A model generated the notes under the pieces. That model was not told the origin of the DNA. It made no database searches and saw only the letters and a program-made list of their open reading frames with translations. Source: Auriscalpium vulgare (lineage: Eukaryota > Basidiomycota > Agaricomycetes > Russulales > Auriscalpiaceae). Taken from it: a stretch of DNA of 64,000 bases. The translations under genes and the position numbers were made by a program. Shown one piece after another: positions 33,834 to 47,601 of the stretch. The first letter of the stretch is position 1. The number at the start of each line of letters is the position of its first letter. The DNA is taken from assembly GCA_019915015.1 (NCBI GenBank), contig JAHBBC010000021.1, forward strand, positions 558,001-622,000. The letters are read 5' to 3'.

Positions 33834-34979
33834 GGTGGGTCTGGGTTTGGAGAGGCGGGGACGAGCTGCGTCTACTGGGAGAGCTGTCAGAAGGAGGGGC
33901 TTGCCTGCCGCGCTTTATAGTGTGGTGAAAGGAATGCTTTCTTGTTCACGAGTGATGGTGAAATGTTCGATCGGGAACGTGGACATGGTGACCGATAAAG
34001 CTGAGTACAAGGCGTGTAGCGTGTCGGCGCGAGAAGGAGGCTGGGGGGTGTATCCTGGAGCGTTGTTCAGTGGAGCAGGGCCCCGAATCTGCTTTCAGGT
34101 CGAGGGCAGCTTGATCGAATACAACACGAGGGAGAGGGTAGGCGCCAGAGGTACGAGCGAAACATGCCTCTGGCTGCGACATTTCCAAAGCAAAAAGAAA
34201 GGCAGCCGCGGAACTGTGGAGATTTCTTTCTGCTGGAAGAAAAAGGCGGATTTATCCGGGACGAATTCACAGGAGTTGAGTGGAAAAACAAGAACGAGGG
34301 GACGCTGTTACTGACGAACCTTTTGCACGCGGTCGGGAAGAGGCTGGGAATAGCAACTCAGACGCGAGGGTGTGGCGTCGCGCTCATTCGCCCCCCGGGA
34401 TCGCGTCTCTCGACAGTGTGCGTGTACACAGCGTGTCGGAAATGCCTTTCACAGCACAAGGCAGCGCGATAAGGCTGTCCGGCTTGTTTCGCCCCCGCCA
34501 GCGCTGGCCCCCCCCGGCTCGCTCTTGACTATTGCGTCCCGCTCGCCGCACAATGTCCCCAGCGCACCCCAGCCTTCGCGCCCGTGTCAGCACAACGGTA
34601 CAAAGAGCATCGGCAGCACGTCCGCCAGAACTCTATTCCCATCCAGAACTCAAAATCGATGATCGTTCATCCATCGCGAATCACCACGCCATGACTCCAG
34701 GTCAAGGCTTCACGGCCGTCTAACGACGCCCATGATCTCCCGGGCACGCGTGCGCTCCATCACAAGTTCCGGACCAGAACGCCGAACGATCCCTGCCATT
34801 GACACAGATAGACGAATGCGTGTACTCTGCCGGACAGGAACGTTGCACAAGGGGTGCGCCTGCCAAGCGGCCGCGCTCGTCCCCGCCCGGCACCTGTGGT
34901 CATGAGCATTAGCACCCAGCGTCGTGTCGGGCACACTGCAACGCACCCCCATGCTGCACCACGCTAAGCGCGCCGCAAA
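33834..34979. other. Gene-free stretch, about 1.1 kb
   Basis: Upstream of the DUF6593 gene and downstream of the ribosomal protein gene. Frames are short and overlap on both strands without protein-like composition. Nothing recognised. Confidence 0.5.
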
Positions 34980-35473
34980 TTACGGCACGACCTCCACTCC
35001 TAACGTCCGCGCCGTCCCGACGACGGTCCGCGCAATGGCCTCGAGTCTCAGATGTTTGAGATGTCCATCGGTAGCTTTGATCTTGGCTATCTCGTACACG
35101 TGCTTCAGACTCACAGTGCCGACTGTTTCATGGCCCGGGCGGCCAGTGCCCTTCTCAATGCCTGCGGCTTTCTTGAGGAAATACGCGGTCGGAGGGGTTT
35201 TCGTGATGAATGTGAAGGATCGATCGGGCTGGATGGTAATGAGCGTAGGGGTGGGTACGCCGGGTTCTATATGGGCCGTCCGCGCATTGAACTCCTTGCA
35301 AAAGTCCATGGACTTTACGCCGCGGGCACCCAGCGCGGGGCCCACTGGCGGCGTAGGTGCTGCCTTGCCTGCAGCGATCAGAATGCGCTGGCAGGTGTGT
35401 TCAGCCTACGCGAGACGACCATCGAGAATACACGCACCACTTGCTGTGCCCTGGCGGCGAGGGCTTTTGACAT
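34980..35473 (-). CDS. MRPL19: Mitochondrial ribosomal protein L11
   Basis: Two exons (35438-35473, 34980-35387) give 147 residues. The first exon encodes only 12 residues (MSKALAARAQQV) and joins in phase to RILIAAGKAAPTPPVGPALG. The L11 hallmarks are clear: the Pro-rich linker, KSMDFCKEFNART, and the RNA-binding C-terminal domain with HVYEIAKIKATD. The length matches bacterial and mitochondrial L11, which binds the GTPase-associated 23S-type rRNA region. An obvious presequence is absent, as in other fungal versions. Confidence 0.93.
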
Positions 35474-35598
35474 GTTGTTGCGCGGGTGTTGGCAGTCAAG
35501 CCGTCGGCCAGCAAGACGATACACGCGAGCGTCATGTGATGGCCAGGCTAAGATTACTGAGCGGCGCGGGCACTGCCAGTGGACGCTCATCCTCGGAC

Positions 35599-36154
35599 AT
35601 GCAGTCCACCCCCGCCAGCGAACGAGCACGCCGTCGGGAGGCCGTCGAGACAGCGTACAGACTCCAAGTCAAGTCTGGCTTGACGGTGCCGTAGCCCCCT
35701 CCCTTTGTCTCGGTCTACTCATAGCTTTACTCAGGGAGCGGCGCGCTATGGTGCGGTCGGCTTGGGGCTGACGACCCTCACGCATTACACATGGCCTGTT
35801 TTCAGGTCTGCACGAGCCGCTTGCCTGTGTAGTGGGAACGGCGGTTGACCCTATCTGCCAGGCGGCAGACCTTGCCATTCAAGGGTTTCATCGTCACAAT
35901 TTGTCCGTCTCGCGCTCCCCTAGTCCCAAGTCCCTTGCTGATCATGCGCACCAGTCACCATCTATGGGCTCGTGTCCGCTGCCGACACCGCTCTGATCTC
36001 ACATGAGCACGAGCAGCGCCGTACGGAGACAGATCTGCGCCGCGAAGCTCGCCTAGACCTTGCAAGGCGAGGCTTGGTGGCCACAGAGACCCAGATTTCC
36101 AAGTGGAAAGACGAGAGAAAGCTCGTACTCCGTGACGCCAACGGAGGCGACTAG
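35599..36154 (+). CDS. Small two-helix membrane protein
   Basis: Four exons (35599-35685, 35735-35805, 35862-35902, 35955-36154) give 132 residues from the second possible ATG; an in-frame ATG at 35,539 would add 20. Two hydrophobic helices are visible: ARYGAVGLGLTTLTHY and GFIVTIFTIYGLVSAADTAL. They are separated by a short loop and followed by a highly charged helix (HEQRRTETDLRREARLDL). The layout recalls small inner-membrane proteins such as respiratory supercomplex factors, but I see no diagnostic motif, so that is a guess. It is divergent from MRPL19 with about 125 bases between starts. Confidence 0.6.
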
Positions 36155-36384
36155 AGCCTTCGAGCCGCCCGCTCATCCCAGTGTATATGCTGCATAAATA
36201 TCAATGTTGCGGCAATGATGACCGAATATCTACAATATTCTACCTATATGTAACAAGGTATAGTGAGTGCGGGAGATGCGGAAGTCCGTTTGAAAAATAG
36301 CAAAAGTGCAACGAGGTGAGGACAGCAGAGATAAATATGACAATCATGGGAAGGCCGACGCTGACCATACGACCTGAATCATAC

Positions 36385-38823
36385 CTAATTCCCAGCCCGT
36401 CCTGCGGCTGTTTCGTAACCTGCGTACTGCTGGGGCATCCAACGAGGTTGACCAGTAATTTGAGCCGGCGGCCGTGGCGGCGGGCCAGGGTGGTATGTTT
36501 GAGCTGATTCAAATGAGGAGAGCGGCACAAAAGTGTAGGCGTTGTGGCTCTGACTTGGGGGCAGGGGAGCAGCAGGATGGGGCTGATAGGGCATACTCGG
36601 CGGTGCTGGCGGCAACGGCAGACCGGGACGGCCTGAGACGGACCTGATGTGACCCGGAGGAGGCGGGACTGCAGAAAGATTGGCACCGTTAGTCTGAGGG
36701 GAGCCATTGATGTACGACTGAGGCGAATTTGAGGGAGACGACGGCTGAGCAGGCAGAGGCGGTGGAGGTGGAATGTGTTGGAATGACGATGCAGGTACCA
36801 AAGCGTTGCTCGCCTGCTGGGGAGGAGTGCGAGAAACAGGCGCCAAAGGACCCGGCGGCCCCGGAGGGGTCGGCAATGGGTTGTGCTGTTGCACTATTGG
36901 CGCACCATAGCTCGGGGTAGGGGTAGCTGGAGAGTTCTGTCCGTACATGGTTGGGAGCGGAGAGGTAAACTGTTGCCCGTATGTCTGAGGAACCAGCGAG
37001 ATCTGAAGAGGTGGCCCGTGTCCGACACCTTGGGGCTGTGGAGGCAGAGGTCTTGAGCCCGGGACATAATTGGGAATGACATGTGCAGCCGGGGACGGCT
37101 CGGACGCTGGTGAGATATACTCTTGACGTAGTGCTGCATTGGGCGAATCATACGTGGGGTAGATCTGAGGAGGAGCGGGAACTGGGAAAGTCGATGGAGG
37201 CTGCGGCGGAGGATACTGCATTGGCGGCGCCGACACTGGAGGAGGCGGAATATATGAGGACTGGTGCAAAAATGGCACTTGTGAATGCTGAGGTGGCGCG
37301 GGCAAAGGGTGCTGCAGCGAGCTCACGAAGCCGTTAGAAGGTAGATAAGGGGGTAGACTCGAAGAATGCTGTGGCAGCGGCGAATGAGCAGCGGGAACCG
37401 GCGTCCGCGATGGAGCGGGAGAATATCCTGACGGTACCAGTCCAGAAGGCTCGGAGATATGAGAGGGGAGTTGCAGTCCAGAGGGTTCCGAGTTCGATAC
37501 GAATCCTGACGACGTTGTGGGCACGCTGTAACGAGGACCATGACGGGGCGGTGTATGGTATGAGAAACCTGATGGCGCCGGAGGTATATGCTGATTGACC
37601 GTGGAGTACTGAGGCATGGAATAAGGCTGACTGCTCGCAACTGAGTTCCGGTGATAACGCTGACTCTGCGGAGTTGTGGCTCTGTATGAACCATTGGACG
37701 GCGGCGGGAGAAGCTCCGATGATTGGTGGCTATGCGACGAAGAGAGAGACGATGCGATGGAGTATCTTGAAGAAGACGACTGAGCGAGCAAGCCTTCCTG
37801 AACGTGCTACAACCGGCGGAGACGATCAATAAGTGACTTTGTACCAAGATACAGCAAGGACATACCGCAAAACTATCTGGCCGTCGGGCAGAGTCTTGAA
37901 ATCCTAGCTCACCGAAGTCATTGACTAACTGGTCAGAAGACGACCCCGAAGATGCCCGTGGAGATCGAGCCCTTGCCCTTGCCGTCTGTTCGTAATAGGG
38001 CTTATATAAAGCGAGATTCTGTGAAGAATTCGACGGCAGGGTAGATGGTGATGAGTCCCGTCTATGCTCGCCAGCGTTGACGCCAGGAGCGGCCAACGAC
38101 TCTTCAAAAGGTACAAACTCGCCACGGCCGTCATAATGTCTGCTGTTCTTGGTGGTGATCGCGGTGGCCTTCTTCTCCGGGCGCGGCTCCTGCAATGTGA
38201 GGGTTAGTTCAGTGCTCCGCGTAGTTCGGGACGCGGGACGCACATGGGACCAGAACGTCAGCTCCAGGTAGACTTCGCCACAGTACTTGTCTTTGTGTGT
38301 GAGAGTAAACCATTCTGACGCGGGCAAGCTTCAGACACGATAAGTTCATATGCTAAAAGGAACGCACCATCTGTTTCTCCTTTGGTCAAGACTTCCGTTA
38401 GATCGACAGCGGTCTCGCCTATGAGCTCCGGCTCTCTCTGGTCATCGGCAAAACAAGCCACCGACATGGTCTTTCCGCCCTTGATCTTCTTCGGAGCACG
38501 ACTTTCTTTGGGTGGCAGAGGGGGCGGGGTTCCATCGTCGCCCCCGTTGCGCATGACCGAGTCTTCCTCATATAGAGTGAACCGCAGCTCTTCGTCCCAT
38601 TCAGGATGCTGCCCGCCGCGCTTGATTGCCCTAGTCCTCTGAGTCTCTCCGTTGAACCCAACAGAGCAATAAGGGTCCTGTTTTCCGATGTGCCGCTTGT
38701 TTGGCAAGTTGCGCTAGAAGGACCGGTGAGGGAGGAAGGTGACGGCGGGAATGTTGGAGACCGTACCGCCTTGAGAACGACGGCGACCAGAGTCCCAATA
38801 CCTCCCGGCTCGTTGGTGTTCAT
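36385..38823 (-). CDS. fic1: C2-domain cytokinesis protein Fic1/Inn1
   Basis: Five exons (38767-38823, 38368-38713, 38244-38314, 37866-38189, 36385-37806) give 739 residues. The N-terminal C2 domain (residues about 10-155) shows GTLVAVVLKARNLPNKRHIG, KQDPYCSVGFNGE, RGGQHPEWDEELRFTLYEED, GETAVDLTEVL and YCGEVYLELTFW. A long Pro-rich tail with many PxxP sites follows. Yeast Inn1 and fission-yeast Fic1 couple the actomyosin ring to septum formation and bind SH3 proteins such as Hof1/Cdc15 and Cyk3 through PxxP sites. The same role in septation is a strong inference. Confidence 0.92.
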
Positions 38824-39030
38824 GGTCAGACGTGGAGAGCGGCAGATCGAGTTGAACGTTGAGCAGCGTTTGTGAAGACAAATGTGTCCGTCAGTGTCCG
38901 CCACGGCTGGGTCACGGCGTCCCCGATCTCAACCATTCATCCTAATCGGGACAAGCCGCATGATGATTCTCTTAACCCTCGCGCAAGGTTAGGAGTACTA
39001 CATGTACGAAGACTGTTACAGTGTACACAG

Positions 39031-41433
39031 TTACACTACTGGCACGCTCGCATTCGACGCATTGTAAGGAGCATCCGTTTTGAAAATAAGATGGGGTTTG
39101 CGCTGCGCAAGGTCAAGAATCATTTCCGCAAAATAGCTGTTAGCCCACGCGAACCAAGGTCGAGTGTAACTATAACTGCTGTAGATGTTTTGCGACTCGT
39201 GGATAAGACCGAGGCCGTTGGTGTTCTGCTCGGGTGAAACGCGTGAATATATTTGGCAGATGGTACTATGGGATACGACGTACGTTGGCGATGATATACA
39301 ACGACTGCAAAATCTCGTCGTCGTCGTCAGTGCCAAAGATGGCCGATATCTGGGACATCGGCCAGGGGTTCCATGCATCGATATGTGGCCCGCTAGATAG
39401 CGCGCGGCTCAAGTATGTGAACGCATTTGAACTTCGTGAGACGTACCCGATGCCTCCAAATGTCTTCCCGGCAGAGTAGTAAGGATTTCCTCGAGACAGG
39501 AGGAGTTTCCTGGTGGCGAGATACGCTGGATGATCTTTCTCCAAGAATCCCAGGTACGGAAGTGAGAGCAAAGACTAGAAAAATGTCCATGAGTGCCAGA
39601 TTGGCTATCTCCAGACTCAGCATACTAACAGGCACGTTCGCATCGTCCATAACGTATCGTCCTCCATAACCTATATGAATGGGTCAATATCTCCTACTTA
39701 CAACTAGCTACGCGGACGTACCGTTGGTTTCATAAGCAAAAATGTCATCAACAACCTACACCGTGACGGTCCCAGTCAAGTCATGCATCATAACCATAAC
39801 TGAAGGTATCACTCACCGTCGTGTCCCAGATAGCTTTTTCAATCGTTGCGCTATATCGTCTTGCCATAGCGCTGACGTTTTTTGACTGATCAGTCTTATC
39901 CAACATGTCGGCTAAATGGGTAAGCTCGACACTAAGCATTGCATTCGCCGGGGTCAGGAATGCTGAACAGTCTCAGCTTGTCGTCGCCATAAGTCTGAGA
40001 GGCGCACGCACCGAAAACGCTCAGGTCATCTGAGGGGCGATGATGTGTTCCCACAAGGCCTGTATATGCTTTGGGCTCCCCGTTTCCGTTGTTGTTGACG
40101 GCTGGACTCAGCGCCCCGTTTCCACCAGTCCAACTGTAGTAGGATACGAAATTGAAGTCCTGGTCAAATGAACCCTGCGATTGTTCGGAGATCACTCGAA
40201 ATATCTGGTCTATGGCGCTCTTCCCTGCAGAGCAAGTCAGGAGGATTTCATCAAGGAAAAAAACTGGACCGACAGTTGTCATTGAGGATGGATGCATCAC
40301 CAGTTGCTTCATAATAACCACGGGATAGTTTGATGAAGCCACAAAGAGAGTCGATTTCATACTGGAAACGAGCGTCAGTCGTTGCCCATTGAATGGGATG
40401 AGGCAATACCACCTTGCATTCAAAGACAATATTGGGATCCACAGGTCTGATGATGTGTGAGCAATAGGATGGAAGGATAGCAAGGGACGCACGGGTTCAC
40501 GGCAACGCCATCTGCCCAGTCGTTGTGGGTGGGACTCAAACCGCTCTCAGGAGGAGGCTGGAAGGCGCCGCAGTAAGGATATTGGGCGACGTATCTCGCC
40601 TCATTGTTGATCACAGCTTTGACGAGTGTGGCCAAGTTATTGTCACTTGCTAGGAGTGGGCGATAAACGGCCAGCTGGGAATGAAGCATAGTGATCAGGG
40701 GAGATAATATGGGTGGATCGAGATGCAGACCTGGTTGGCTGTATCACGGAGCCATTGAGCTCTGCAACGCGTCAGCTTCGTCCATCGACGATGAAGCGGG
40801 CAGTACCATACGTTATATCCTAAGAACACGGCAATGAGAGCGATTGGTGGAGTTGGAGAACGAACACATACGCCAGTGATGATGAATGCCAGGTTCTCCG
40901 TCTGGCCGGTCAGGAGTTAAGGTGTGGGGTAATGAACGGCGATTGCATACATGCTTACTGCGTTGAAGTACTTGATGGTGGTATCTGTCTCCACAACCGG
41001 TTAAGACCTCCGTAGCAATCCACGCGTCCGAACCCACCCAATGTGTTCGGGAATGTATTCTCGAACAAACGTGCAATGTCGGGATCTTTCATTCGAGAAG
41101 TGATATCTTGTATGACTTTCTGATGACGACCGCCCGTAAGAATATGAGACCACGTAGCCGAACATACGCTGAATGCTTATCGCACCTCCACTGCTGAGCT
41201 GTTAAAAGTTCTACAAATGGGCGCGGGTCTCATGTAAGGCAGTTTGAGAGTGCCCGCAGACGAGTTGCCTTGAGGCATCTGGCAATGATTCAAGATATGG
41301 TAAAGTTCAATCCGAACCTGCAGCTGCGCACCTCAGAAAATGTGGTGTAGTCCGGACATCCCTGCGCGACGACCATCGTAGCTCCCAAAGCGGCAAGCAT
41401 TGTAGACTTGACACTGATGCCGTGCTTCCACAT
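39031..41433 (-). CDS. Secreted GH125 exo-alpha-1,6-mannosidase
   Basis: A gene of more than 12 small exons. I start at 41,433 because it gives a complete signal peptide (a basic start, then MLAALGATMVVAQG); an ATG at 41,400 would shorten it. In order, the exons carry RMKDPDIARLFENTFPNT, the tail of IITG, DINAQWLRDTANQ, NNEARYVAQYPYCGAF, YEIDSLCGFIKLSRGYY, AYTGLVGTHHRPSDD, YLGFLEKDHPAY, WPMSQISAIFGTDDDD and TRPWFAWANSYFAEM. These are GH125 signatures; the family removes alpha-1,6-mannose without metal ions. It probably trims mannoproteins outside the cell. Exact exon edges were not all fixed. Confidence 0.88.
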
Positions 41434-42017
41434 CTCGGACTGTTCAATAAGACCGGATACTGTTGCGTGCAGCCGATCCCAACCAAGAAGTAGGTGGGCG
41501 CAGACGACTCGGTGCGCCGCTGTCGCCGCGTCTTTTATCACGAACAGCAACGGTAACATGACTGCCTTGTAGATATAGATGTAGTCAGCTGGAACGAAGC
41601 TGGGCACATGGCTGGAGAAGTCGAAGGACAGAACCTCGGGGCAACCGCACCGCCAGGGGGAATACCGCTGAAATAGTGTCAGGGTGTACGTGGCGGCACA
41701 CTGAGCGAAGTACCTCCGAGTCATCTGTCGCTGATCTCGTGATCGCGCCAACTGTCATCAGAATACTTGTGGTGAGAACATATCATACAGGTAATATTGA
41801 CTACGGGGCGGTATGTAGGTCAAAGACATCGCGCCGTTGCTGAAAGCGACTACATAAGAATCGTGGAAGGCGAAGAGGAGTAAGTATAGGTAGCCACTGT
41901 GACACAGAATGAAAACCTAGACAAATTACCGCATCAGCACACTCTATTCCCGACTCCAGCAACAATATGACACACACACTCGACGGGAATTCAGGGATCG
42001 ACGCTGGCAGTTGTACC
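41434..42017. other. Intergenic region
   Basis: 584 bases upstream of the GH125 gene and downstream of the disordered-protein gene. No coding signal. Confidence 0.5.
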
Positions 42018-43751
42018 CTAGGGCAGATCAGGCTCGGAAGAGTGAGAGGAGCCGTCAGAGGCTGCGGGAGACTTGTGAAAGGGGACGGCAGCTTCACCCT
42101 CAACCGCTGTACTCGGATCGGCAGGTGCGAGTTCCGCCGCCTCATGCTTCGGCGTTGCATCCAGTTCCTCGTGGCTCGACGAGGGTGCGAGCTGGGCTGG
42201 GCGCGAAATGGTTTGCGAAGAAGGGACGGTGTCTTCGAGAGGACAATTCTCTCGCTGGGCAGAGACAGGCGACGGCGCGACACTGATATCCTTTGAACGC
42301 GTGTCTCCTGAATACGCAGACTCCTGTCCGTCGTCATCTTCCTCGTTACCATTGTCCACGCTGATGCGGCCTGTCCTGGCGCTGGGAGGCCAAAACGTCT
42401 TTTCTCGATGCCCGGCTGGAGTCCCCGCGAGGCCCATGATGCTCCCGTTCCCCATGCGAGCACTCCACCCGCTGGCTTCGCTCTCCCAACTTCCTCGTCG
42501 AGAACTCCGAGGCCGCAGAGCACGAACGCTGGCATCAACATCTCTTTCTTCGACATCGAGCTCATCGCCTAAAACGAAATGACTGGATCGGTCCTCTGAT
42601 ACAAGACGGCTTCCTCCAAACTGGGAGAGATGTGAGATGGATGTTGCGTCCGTCGTACCGCCCGCAACACCGATTCGGGCGCCAGGAATACCGAACGCTG
42701 ATGAAGCGAGGGTGAGAACAGATGCGTTGTCGAGAGGCGGCGAGGATGGACGAGGGTTATTGCGGGGATGATGCGTTGTGTGCTGTGGAGCCTGTACCGG
42801 CTGTCCGTTGCCGCCGAATTGCGCGGGGCTCCCATAGTTCGGATTGTATGAGTTCTGGACGGAGGGAGAACGCGAGGATGATGGGGATGGGGGGAGAGCG
42901 GAGAATGAGATCGAACCGCCGCCAGAGCCTCCCCCCGATGGCCAAAAGTGCGCTGGCAGGCGTTGCATGAGATTAGGGGTGGGGGGAGCTTGCGCGATGT
43001 GGGCCATGCCGTTCGTGATGTCCACGCTAAGCAAGGTCGTGGGCTTCGTGCTGGCTGCCATGCTCTTGAACGTGCGTGGATTTGACAGGTAAGAGGAGGA
43101 TGATCGAGAGGGCGAGGGTGAAGGAGGGGAGCTGGGTGGCAGCGGACGTACAGAGGCATCCTCATCTGCCTCGAGGTTGCTGGTGGGTGACCACATGGAC
43201 TCTTGGGCCAATGAAGAGCGATACGTGGAGGCATCCTCACCATCTGCGGCGGGGTCATGATCTTGGTCGTTCAGGGTTAGTGCGGCGTGCCGGGAGGGGG
43301 CCAGGCTGTCCACAGCCTGACTACGTCGCCTCAAGTCACGGTCACCGCTAGAACGACCACGGGATGGAGTGGATTGAACACGGGATAGCTCTCTGAATCC
43401 ATCCGGTAGAGTGGGCCTGCGTTGACCCCTTCCTCCCGTTCCCAACTCGCCATTGGCAGCGCGACCTCTGGTGACATCAGAGGCACGACGTGCACGCACG
43501 GATCCGCCCAGCTTGCGCTGGAACCAGTCGAGAATCGGCTTGCTTGAGCGTCTGGCGAGCTTCTTTGTCTGGGACTGGTACTGGGGCTGTCGAGGTTGGA
43601 CGATGTTTGCCTGGGGAGCGGGAGATCGTAGCGGTTCTTTATTTGGGCGCGGGGCAGAGGTAGAGGCGGATTGCTGGGTCTGCTTCTCCTTGGCCGAGCG
43701 AGCAGCCGTGCGCGGTGATTTGTTCTGAGCAGTGGGCAACGACGCTGACAT
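42018..43751 (-). CDS. Long disordered Ser/Pro-rich protein
   Basis: A single 577-residue frame without introns, unusual in this intron-rich window. One short ordered-looking block sits near residue 70: KPILDWFQRKLGGSVRARR. The rest is rich in Ser, Pro, Arg and Gln with many SP sites and no membrane span or signal peptide. I do not recognise it. It could be a scaffold or a phosphorylated regulator. The frame runs to 42,018, but a short unrecognised intron near the C-terminus cannot be excluded. Confidence 0.65.
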   Translation of the reverse strand: MSASLPTAQNKSPRTAARSAKEKQTQQSASTSAPRPNKEPLRSPAPQANIVQPRQPQYQSQTKKLARRSSKPILDWFQRKLGGSVRARRASDVTRGRAANGELGTGGRGQRRPTLPDGFRELSRVQSTPSRGRSSGDRDLRRRSQAVDSLAPSRHAALTLNDQDHDPAADGEDASTYRSSLAQESMWSPTSNLEADEDASVRPLPPSSPPSPSPSRSSSSYLSNPRTFKSMAASTKPTTLLSVDITNGMAHIAQAPPTPNLMQRLPAHFWPSGGGSGGGSISFSALPPSPSSSRSPSVQNSYNPNYGSPAQFGGNGQPVQAPQHTTHHPRNNPRPSSPPLDNASVLTLASSAFGIPGARIGVAGGTTDATSISHLSQFGGSRLVSEDRSSHFVLGDELDVEERDVDASVRALRPRSSRRGSWESEASGWSARMGNGSIMGLAGTPAGHREKTFWPPSARTGRISVDNGNEEDDDGQESAYSGDTRSKDISVAPSPVSAQRENCPLEDTVPSSQTISRPAQLAPSSSHEELDATPKHEAAELAPADPSTAVEGEAAVPFHKSPAASDGSSHSSEPDLP

Positions 43752-43867
43752 GGCGAAGACGAAGAAAGATGGCTACTAGTGCAACGCTAGTAGGTCGGAG
43801 GGTCATGCAGGTGCAGCGTGCGAAACACTTTCCTGAACGCCACAATAATATTGGAACACATGATATC

Positions 43868-45488
<1,621 letters not shown>

Positions 45489-45629
45489 TGGGACTCTCTG
45501 CCAGGCTGCGGTGGGCGTCGGACGGCACTGAGCAGAGTCACTTCGGAGACGAGCGCCGAGACGCGCATCACGTGGCGACACGGTCTGTTTAACATCCGAG
45601 TCGCGGCCGTTCTCTCTCACCCGTTTGCC
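45489..45629. promoter_or_regulatory. Shared LYS12/CDT2 promoter
   Basis: 141 bases between divergent start codons. Shared use is inferred from spacing. Confidence 0.5.
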
Positions 45630-47413
45630 ATGGCGCTCCCTACTCCCCGCCCATCTCCCTCTCGCGTGGCTCTCATAAACAGAACAAATGACCCCCTCGT
45701 ACTACCCTCCGCTCGCGCCTCCCTGCCTACACCTCCTGAACATGCTCTTGCCAAGAGACCGCACGCGGGGGCAGACTCGTCCGACGCGACGCGTATCAAG
45801 CGCGTCAAACTCTGTCTCGAGGACACGGTCGAACCAATGGATTGTGACAGCGATGAAGACCGTTTCCCTGCTGCCATTTGGCGACCAAAGAACACCATCT
45901 ACCACAGATTGAGCGCTCGCGCCTCGTCGCGTCCTGGAGCCTTTCCACACCAGACACTTTGTGAGCACTTGGTTTTATTTGACCTCCATGTGTTTCTTAT
46001 GTAGGCAACAGTGCCAGCGCACTCTACCATGCGCTCGTTTGTCTCATCCCATACCGCAGACGTGTTCAGCTGCCGTTCAGGTCGCGTCGACTCTTTCGTG
46101 ACCCCTCCGTATGCCTGCGCGTATACACATGGTGCGTTCTACCACTTCAAACACGTCAAATATCCACTGATCATGTTCTATTAGCGGCGAAACGTGGCGG
46201 GGCACCTCGTTTGGCCGTGGCGACCGAGGAAGGCACAGTATTTGTCTGGGACACAGCCAGACGAACCGCTGAGGATGCAGGTGAAGTTCACTTCCAACAT
46301 TTTCTCATCTAAAAACCCTGAACGACATTCAAAGTGCCCCAGCGGATAGATCTTCAAACACATGACAACGGCATTTTTGACGTCCAGTGGTCCACATCAG
46401 ACACATTTCTGGCGACCTCTGCGGGAGACCACACTACTCGAATCACTGACCCCAATGCTGCGAAGACTGTGTACATCCTTTCTGGCCACAAAAGCACTGT
46501 GAAGTCTGCGGTCTGGGATCCTGCGCACGAACAGCTGCTCAGCACGGGTGGACGTGACGGCAGCATCTGCGTTTGGGACTTGCGAAGCTCAGGCCGATGC
46601 ACTCAGGGTAACATGTCGCCTGTCATGTGCATCAAGGATGCGCACAGAGAAGACCAGCCCGCGAAAGGAAGAGGCAAGAAGTCTACCGCCAGTGTGAGGA
46701 CTGTCACAAGTCTACTCTATAGCGATATTATACCTTGTGGTCTGATCAGCAGTGGTTCGTTCGACGGGTATGTTCCCATGCATGGTCTTCAGAGTCCAAA
46801 CTGACCCGTGACCAGAATTCTGCGCTACTGGGACCTGCGCCAGTCTACGCCACCCAAGAAATCGCGATCCACGAAACCCCCACATGTTCTTCCTCTGTAT
46901 ACGTCAACCTCCGATCCTACGACTGTTCACAGTGCGCGACGTCCGCGGGGTATCACGTCCGTCGTCGCGGGTACAGGGCCTTCCGCCGGCCTGCTGTTCG
47001 GCCTTGGCATAGACTCACGCGTGCACACATACGCCGCATCCACCCTCCATCCCCTTTCTAGCTCTTTCACCCATTCAAAGATGCTCACAAACTCATTCTA
47101 CGTGCGCTTGTCCATGTCACCCGATGGACGGATCCTTGCCGCTGGGAGCACGGGAGGATCCGCGTTTCTATATGACGTGTCGTGCGCTTCTTTGGCGAAC
47201 CTGGGCGAGTTCGGCGGGTCGGACACAGGCGTGGAACTCGCCAGCCAACGTGGAGAAGTTGGGGCAGTCGACTGGGCAGACGGGATGTTGGCGGCGTGCT
47301 CGGACGACGGGACTGTACGTGTCTGGAGGGCCGATGAAGAGGTTAGGCGAAGGTGTACGGAGGATGACGCCCACTGGAATTGGGCATGGGCCGTCGACCA
47401 AGAGTCGCGCTGA
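45630..47413 (+). CDS. cdt2: WD40 protein CDT2 (DTL)
   Basis: A multi-exon gene. A disordered N-terminus with a basic RIKRVKLCLED motif leads into WD repeats: LAVATEEGTVFVWDTARR, FDVQWSTSDTFLATSAGDH, VKSAVWDPAHEQLLSTGGRD, SICVWDLRSSGR, then ILRYWDLRQSTPPKK, YVRLSMSPDGRILAAGS and AVDWADGMLAACSDDG. The long basic insert between repeats and the WDLR motifs (two are visible) fit Cdt2, the substrate receptor of CRL4 ubiquitin ligase that marks Cdt1 and other proteins in S phase. Confidence 0.85.
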
Positions 47414-47601
47414 AGTAATGCTTTTCCTTCAAGTTTGTATATCCGATTTCAGCACACGCGATACCATCCTCAATGCATAGAGCGAGATGCGACGTTGACG
47501 CTCCGGCCAAGAATGTGTTTATAAGACCTATGGGATACACTGACCCGTAAACGGCTGGTGGAATTATATGCAGGAAAGGGTATAGGGTAGGGTGTAATGA
47601 T

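Noticed and set aside
34924..35694. Plus-strand 256-residue frame
   Set aside because: Most of it is antisense to MRPL19. Only its last part (from about 35,599) is used, as exon 1 of the small membrane protein.
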